NCBI GenBank assembly: GCA_024500155.1
Contig: CM044877.1
Span: forward strand, 74,480,001-74,544,000
DNA from: Chenopodium formosanum
Taxonomy: Eukaryota; Streptophyta; Magnoliopsida; Caryophyllales; Amaranthaceae
Direction: 5' to 3'
DNA length: 64,000 nt
Shown: positions 59,101 through 64,000 of the stretch, piece by piece
Layout of the letters: each line of letters begins with the position of its first letter
How positions within the stretch are numbered: position 1 is the first letter of the stretch
Notes under the pieces: model-generated
What the model saw: the letters and a program-made list of their open reading frames with translations, nothing else
Database searches by the model: none
Told to the model about the DNA's origin: nothing
Program-made: the position numbers and the translations under genes

Positions 59101-62015
59101 AACTATACCCACAAACTTCTTTTTTATTCACCTTTGAACAACAAGGCCCCAATACAATTTCTCTCCTAGCCTCATAGGTAGTTGTAAGCAAACGAAGCTT
59201 TAATCAACAAAACCCCAATTTCACTCACCGCATAATACAAAATATTAAACTATACCCACTAACTTCTTTTTTATTCACCTTTAAACAACAAGGTCCCTAT
59301 TCAATTTCTCTCCTAACCTTTTCTTGGGCACAAGTACCTATTGAGGTTAGGAGAGAAATTGAATAGGGACCTTGTTGTTTAAAAGGTGAATAAAAAAGAA
59401 GTTAGTGGGTATAGTTTAATATTTTGTATTATGCGGTGAGTGAAATTGGGGGTTTTGTTGATTAAAGCTTTCGTGTGCTTACAACTACCTATGAGGCTAG
59501 GAGAAAATTAACACTAGGAATTTCTTTCAACAGCAAGTGATTGAGCTAAATTTCAAGCAAGACATTTTATTGGACAGGTAGCACCTACACTGCTACACAT
59601 ATCACTCACTGGCATAAAGATTTAATAGCTTCTTAACATGCTATAAAGCTCACTTCTACCTGTTTGTGTATCAACATAACAGTTGATACAGCAGCTCGAA
59701 GATAGTCTGCAACCGGCTCCTGAACATAATTTATTTCAACAGTAAAGCCTCTTCCCTGCAGTTTATTGTGCATGTCTTCAATATATCTTAAGTAAATAAA
59801 GTAGCAATATTTGACCAGCACAGGATCCCAAACCAGCTTAATGTACCTCAACTGAGATAATGGCAGGTTCTGTCTTTGGCCCAAGTTCGTCACCAGCTCC
59901 TCCTCGCTGCTTCTTACTAGATTAACAATGGGTATAAAGGTAAGTATGCATTAATTTGACTAATAGACTAGTTATTCTCAGCATTATAATGGTAAAATTC
60001 TTCTATTCAACTACAATATGCCATCTTCAATGGTTAATGAATAAGATAAACATATAGACTAAACCAGTACTAAATCTTCTAATTTGAATTCCACTCTATA
60101 CTCAACATAACTTCACTTGTTTTCCAGAAGCCGTGTCAAATAGACCCTTAGTTTATTATATTTCTGTCTTTTCATGAATATTAGAATTCAAAACTCATTG
60201 TTTTATTTTTCTTTTGAGGCAAAAGGCCAAACTGGAGTTCTTTTATACTACCTCGTTTTTTTAGTTGACACCATTTGACTTTTACACAATTCACAAACTA
60301 CACTTTGACTTATTTTGTGATTAGTAGCTACAATAATACATAGTCAAGTGGGATTTTGTTTATTAATATTCACTTTTTATAATTTTACCTATGTTACATG
60401 GACTCAAGAACGGGTGTCAGACACGGACACATGTCCAAGTGTCCAATCTGGCAAGTTCCAAAATTTTAGGACAAGGGGACTCGGTCCGATATTTGGACAC
60501 GGATACAGGGACACGTCAATACGTCACTTAAATTTATATAAACAAATTATATATTACAAAAGGTTTACATTTTTCATTATGTCCACCCCTATTTTTTATT
60601 GTAATTTTTTCCTCGGTAAATTCTCCTAATAAATGACAATCTTCTTCTCTTCATCTTCTCTATATTAATGGTGGTTTTCGAATAAGATATATTTTTCTTT
60701 CATGTTTCCACTCTTTTTTCCTCTTCTCTCTTTATGGAAGTGTCCGAGTGCCACTTCCGAGTGCACAGTGAAGCATCGAACACGTGTCCCATGTCCGTGT
60801 TCGTGAAGTGTCGTGTCGACACGGACATTTCGCAATATTAGCCGTGTCCGATTAACATAGAATTTTACAATGTCGAGAATAAGAGATATTAATTGTTAAA
60901 ATAGTACGTTGACAAGCGTGAAAAGAGAAAGGTGTCAACTGAATAAGAACGGAGGTGGTATTTATCTTCCTTTAGTTCCATTGGTAGACATCCTAAAATT
61001 GTCTCCTCTAAATGATTAATCCAACAACTTCAAATGAGTTTCTAAATCTAAGTAGGAACAATTCCTTGATTTCATTCTCCTAGATTAATTATTTGAGGTT
61101 GATGTTTTTGTTTGCATATTTAAAAAAAAAATAAACAAAATAAATTAAATTAAATAAAATAAAATAAAAACCACATCCCCCATATGCTTTTCCCCAACTA
61201 TTAGCATAAGTTCACTAGTAGGATCTAGTCTCTTTTAAAAAAAAAAAAAAAAAAAAACCTTCTACACAATAAAATTTGAATACTAGCTAGAACCATGAGT
61301 CATGCCATGAACCACCACAACCTATGTGTCAAGGACTCCAGGTGACAAATAAAATCATTTTATAAATTTGTACATAATTTTGTCCAAGGGACATACCAAC
61401 ATCATGAGTATCAGACAAAAATTCTAGGTGAAATGAAGTCGGAGTAATGTTTGTTATGATGTGTGTAAAAGGTGCATCCAAGTACTTTTTTTGTCTAGGC
61501 AAGGCAATTTCAATATGGCACACTCAATAGCAAAAAATGTTGTTGAAGATCCCCAAAGCCTCATTGGGTCAGTGCACCTTGAGCCTTTTTATACATACAT
61601 TGGTTACAATCATGCCAAAATGCCATAACAAAACGCCTGTTATTTTGTCGATCAAAATAGCACAAAATTGCATACTATTGATGAAATGAATACAATAGGC
61701 TTTCTTAAACTCCTTGAAACAGAAAAAACAAGGTAATAAAGAGAGAATTTGATATATAATACCTAACTCTGAAGAAAGAAGCTATGGATTTTGCTTCAAT
61801 AGTAGCAGATGATATAATCAAACGCAGTTCAGGCCTACGCCTTTGAATCTGAAATTTGGTTACAAGGGCAACATGTTAAGCACAAGAAAACGATGTCGGC
61901 ATGGCAACATTTCAATGTCAATATAAACTGCAATTTAAGAAATACCTTTTTCAAGAGACCAAGTACAACATCAGTTGAAATAGACCTTTCATGTGCTTCA
62001 TCTACCATGACAACA
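44174..62015 (-). CDS. DEAH9: DEAH-box ATP-dependent RNA helicase, DHX35/DEAH9 type; 18 visible coding exons, 5' end off window
   Basis: Transcript order: 61946-62015, 61763-61848, 59847-59916, 59660-59755, 57577-57682, 55886-55932, 55709-55792, 55579-55632, 55218-55318, 53957-54047, 50999-51163, 49388-49477, 48341-48412, 47667-47765, 47058-47144, 45535-45588, 45335-45414, 44174-44330. Phases match and no stop intervenes (535 residues). Motif II 'VVMVDEAHERSISTDVVLGL', III 'LIISSATIEAKSI', IV 'ILVFLTGQDDI', V 'STNIAETSLTLEG', VI 'QRTGRAGRVRPGKCYRLY'; then the ratchet/winged-helix part ('LKALGIDNILNF', 'ALEVLYSLGVLDDDAKLT') and OB-fold ('SSVLFRVNPKWVVYYSLIS', 'MRNVVTIDPTWLVEVAPHYY'). Walker A and the N-terminus (about 150 residues) lie right of 64000. 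DHX35-type helicases associate with late spliceosomes. The tenth visible intron has a GC donor; all others are GT-AG. Most introns are loaded with transposons. Confidence 0.95.
44489..44585. mobile_element. Short palindromic MITE (CTACCTCCG ends), copy 2
   Basis: Left CTACCTCCGTTAACGTTTAT and inverted right CTACCTCCGTTAACTTTTAG, both leading into TTGCAACTTTGG. TTA or TA lies at both borders. About 90 bp, in the last helicase intron. Related to 11653-11747. Confidence 0.78.
44723..44743. repeat. Poly(C) tract
   Basis: 21 consecutive C followed by CTCTCTCC in the last helicase intron. Confidence 0.9.
48615..49172. repeat. Direct segmental duplication inside a helicase intron
   Basis: Two copies of about 240 bp (48615-48852 and 48930-49172) share AGCAAGTGTAAGGTAAT, GACCTTCCAAATCCAAG, GCAACTTGCAAGAACCTTGT and GGCTTCAGATTACAGACCAA in the same order. 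A third partial copy of AATATCACTCTGTAGCAAGT lies at 48848. Confidence 0.85.
51164..53956 (-). other. GC-AG intron of the helicase gene, holding repeats and a solo LTR
   Basis: The 2793-bp intron between exons 53957-54047 and 50999-51163 starts with GCAAGT after ...ATACAG and ends with GCGCAG. Frame and protein ('NLVSCVIQ' then 'LKALGIDNIL') demand this border. Left of the solo LTR, 51690-52319 holds other repetitive DNA (GGGCGAACCTTGCTTGGTTC and similar) of unidentified type. Confidence 0.8.
52320..53600. mobile_element. Solo LTR with perfect 5-bp target duplication
   Basis: Starts TGATAACACGATAATATATT and ends TACGCGACACGCCTATCA (TGAT...ATCA). TCCAT lies immediately on both sides (52315-52319 and 53601-53605). 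1281 bp with no internal coding region, so this is an LTR left by recombination between the two LTRs of a full element. Length and ends suit a Ty3/gypsy-type element, possibly Tat/Ogre-like; the family is an inference. Confidence 0.87.
54255..54515. mobile_element. Possible diverged Stowaway MITE
   Basis: The right end inverted reads CTCCCTCTGTTTTCTTTTG with a TA flank. The left end TTCCCCTTTGTTAAATGAG after TA matches poorly. In a helicase intron. Confidence 0.4.
57186..57382. mobile_element. Stowaway-type MITE
   Basis: TA flanks. Left end CTTCCCTCCTTTCCATATCT, inverted right end CTCCCTCCATTCCAAGTGAC. 197 bp, AT-rich, in a helicase intron. Clear but diverged ends. Confidence 0.7.
58261..58518. 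mobile_element. Long-TIR MITE in a helicase intron
   Basis: About 45 bp at the left (TTTTACTTAACCACCTTC...TTTTGGGTTTAAC) are inverted at the right (GTTAAACCCAAAAACAGG...GATGGTAAAAGTC). The arms enclose poly(A)-rich DNA. No target duplication determined. Confidence 0.55.
59163..59504. repeat. Large intronic hairpin (about 157-bp arms, 24-nt loop)
   Basis: Left arm 59163-59319 and right arm 59344-59504 are almost perfectly complementary, e.g. GGTTAGGAGAGAAATTGAAT in the right arm mirrors ATTCAATTTCTCTCCTAACC in the left. A further, more diverged direct copy of the left arm lies at about 59066-59190, so the hairpin grew from a tandem-plus-inverted duplication. Located between the exons 57577-57682 and 59660-59755 of the helicase gene. 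Confidence 0.9.
60248..60958. mobile_element. Stowaway-type element carrying a nested hAT element
   Basis: The left end CTACCTCGTTTTTTTAGTTGACACC aligns with the inverted right end CCACCTCCGTTCTTATTC...GTTGACACC, with TA on both sides. Without the inner hAT element and its duplication it is about 231 bp. In a helicase intron. Confidence 0.75.
60389..60860. mobile_element. hAT-type MITE with perfect 8-bp target duplication
   Basis: AATTTTAC stands at 60381-60388 and again at 60861-60868. Ends CTATGTTACATGGACTC and inverted CTATGTTAATCGGACAC. GTGTC/GACAC words (ACACGGACAC, GTGTCCAA, CACGTGTCC) crowd both subterminal regions, as expected for hAT transposase binding motifs. 472 bp, non-coding. 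Confidence 0.88.
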
Positions 62016-63410
62016 CTGAGAAGCCAAGAAGCAAAAAATGGAGAGATTCAAAAATTATTCTCAACAAAAGTTCACAAAAGGCATGAAAGCTATTCATGTT
62101 TATATAGGAAGCTAAACCCAAAGAAGATATCAAAGTTGACTTTTGAACAAATTAGTTGATTAATAGAAACAACAAATAAAATAATAAATACAAGGTCCAT
62201 ACAAGAAACTAAAGGTCTACGAACACTGAACACTAAATAGTGTTGTACATCTGCCAATAAGCTACCAATTTTTTATAAAGATAGTTCAGTTCTACTGAGT
62301 AATGAGTAAAGACTATGGAAGAGTTTATACTGGCAAGTTCAAATGTTAAATAGTTTCTAAAAAAAACTGTTTCAATACAGGTCTTTGCTTTCAATCTAGA
62401 CCACATTTTTAGACCCTAACTTAGCCAATGTACAATGAGATAGATCAATATAGCATCAATGAAGAATAAAAAAAGTACCATACAAAATATTATGTAGTTT
62501 TACAAGCACACAACAAACAGCTCCAACTTATAAACCTAAGGGCATGCCTAGATTGCCAGTACAGGGGGAATAAAAAGGTTGTAAAAACCTGATATTTATG
62601 TTTGCCTAGATTGGAAATAAAAATATTTAAGATATTCCCCTGAAAATGGTGTAACTATTACCCAGGCTTCCCCAAAAAAAAACTATCCCCTTTATCAAAC
62701 ACTCCATGACTTCCACCTCTCTCTCCCCATTTTCTCTCTCCTCTTTCTCCTATTTCATTCCACCACCAACTCCAACGCTTCCTTCCACCACCATCTAATT
62801 TCAAATTCTGATGAGCCTACCACAAACATCAACAAGTTGGGTTAAATTCAAGTCTGTGGTGGTCAACATTGCCCATAGATTTCAGACCAAAAACTTTCAC
62901 AGTCAAATTCAACAACCAAGGAATTGATTTTGCCTACCTGAGAAGGTTTATCACACATCAGTAATTAATTAATGGAAAAATTGGCCGCAACAACACCAAC
63001 TATGATAAAGGTGCGTATAGCAGCACAAATTTTAAAAGATGCGGTCTACAACACAAACTATGTAATTGGGTGCACATATTAGCATGAATGACACTAATGA
63101 ACTAAGGTTTCATGAAAAAAAGTGGAATATTAATTATTTTAATATAATTGTATAAACATTATTTAAGCTATATGATTTTCCATCATGCGTGATTAAATTA
63201 GCCTTACCTTTTATTTATTTTTTTCATTTAAGCATTTCTTAACCTCCACCATTATATTAAGCGGATTCCTTCAAAAAAAAAAAAAAATGGTGCTATTATT
63301 TTTCTTTGTTTGCTTCTCCAATTACTTTTTCTAATATCGATCTCACATGATTGATTTAGTTTCCTTTCCCTTCCCACTTAGTTAAATACTAAATTGATAA
63401 ATAACAAAAA
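62016..63410. other. Upstream intron of the helicase gene, left part
   Basis: No coding exon for Walker A or motif Ia is visible between 62016 and the window end, so this belongs to an intron of at least 2 kb. AT-rich; no other gene seen. Confidence 0.6.
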
Positions 63411-63450
63411 AAAAATTAGGGTTTTTCTATATAATAACCCTGTTTTTTTC

Positions 63451-64000
63451 ACTTTTCTACGTTGTGACCCAACATATATCACTTTCTACACTGTAACCCC
63501 AATACATTTTTTGTTTCCATACGGTAACCTTGCCGTTAAAAAATTCCGTTAGTGGGGCCCACTCTCCATTATTAATATTTTTTTATCGATTTGTGCGTTG
63601 AAAAATATTCCGTCAAAGGTTTCAAGGGCTATTTTGGCCCTTGGGGCACAAATTGAGCCCAGATTTGGCAAAAAATAAATGTAAATGCCTCGTTTTGTGT
63701 GTTAAAATGTGAACACGTAAATCGAGACATTTCTTAATAAGCAAAACGAGGCATTTACGTTATTTTTTTTCCAAATCTGAGCTCAATTTGGTTCCTTAAG
63801 AACCAAAATAGCCCCCGAAACCGTTGACAAAGTATTTTTTAACGTGCAAATCGATAAAAAAATACTAATAATGGAGAGTGGACCCCACTAGCGGAATTTT
63901 TTAACGGTAGGATAACAGCAAGGTTATCGTATGGAAACAAAAAATATATTGGGGTTACAGTGTAGAAAGTGATATATGTTAGGGCACAACGTAAAAAAGT
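63451..64000. mobile_element. Foldback / long-TIR (Mutator-like) element, right end cut by window
   Basis: The left arm from about 63451 (CACTTTTCTACGTTGTGACC...) to 63703 is matched in reverse complement by 63740-64000, which ends GGGCACAACGTAAAAAAGT. Arms of about 260 bp share AACATATATCACTTTCTACA, TAACCCCAATA and CACTCTCCATTATTA. The loop is about 40 nt near 63720. Such long arms without coding suggest a non-autonomous MULE or foldback element. The outer borders and duplication cannot be seen; the left border may lie near 63419. Confidence 0.8.

Noticed and set aside
62560..62720. Possible further MITE (GGGCATGCCTAGATTG start)
   Set aside because: Only one end is plausible and no inverted partner or duplication was found.

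Overview
The window is nuclear DNA of a dicot plant. It is AT-rich, its genes have many introns, and transposon families fill the gaps and introns. The species cannot be fixed from the sequence; a Caryophyllales host is a weak guess from the repeat style. Exon borders were placed by hand from splice sites, conserved protein motifs and unbroken phase. All of them would benefit from transcript support.

Genes from left to right: (1) the 3' part of a Pelota/Dom34 ribosome-rescue factor gene (+, cut by the window start); (2) a CIN-type TCP transcription factor (-), converging with Pelota; (3) two tandem four-exon Nudix hydrolase paralogues (+, 7773-11230 and 13069-14440) of the CoA-diphosphatase-like NUDT15/NUDT22 type, whose second and third exons have identical lengths; (4) a five-exon IQ67-domain calmodulin-binding (IQD) protein gene (-, 17010-19022); (5) a nuclear tRNA gene (-, 30160-30232, anticodon UAU by folding); (6) a six-exon Yip1-domain (YIPF1/2-like) Golgi membrane protein gene (-, 32966-37478); (7) most of a very long DEAH-box RNA helicase gene of the DHX35/DEAH9 type (-, 44174-62015, 18 visible coding exons, 5' end beyond the right edge). 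These genes are unrelated housekeeping or regulatory functions and form no pathway or cluster.

The rest is a dense and well-preserved transposon landscape. Seven PIF/Harbinger (Tourist-like) TIR elements have 3-bp target duplications. Six belong to one family whose subterminal DNA is built from TGAAC/TTCAG pentamers, and two of those carry long TTA/GTT microsatellites. There are Stowaway-type MITEs, one nested in another; two hAT-type elements, one with a perfect 8-bp duplication inside a Stowaway inside a helicase intron; two or three non-autonomous Helitrons with A/T insertion sites; copia fragments; a solo LTR with a perfect 5-bp duplication in a GC-AG intron; a decayed L1-type LINE; and a 1.7-kb poly(A)-tailed insertion with a 13-bp target duplication and an unidentified 311-codon open frame. 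Several long perfect hairpins (around 59163-59504, 63451-64000 and 38911-39072) could yield double-stranded RNA.

No CRISPR array, bacterial-style operon or biosynthetic cluster is present. The least explained objects are the 26271-27976 retro-inserted element, the pentamer-built MITE family and the intronic hairpins.
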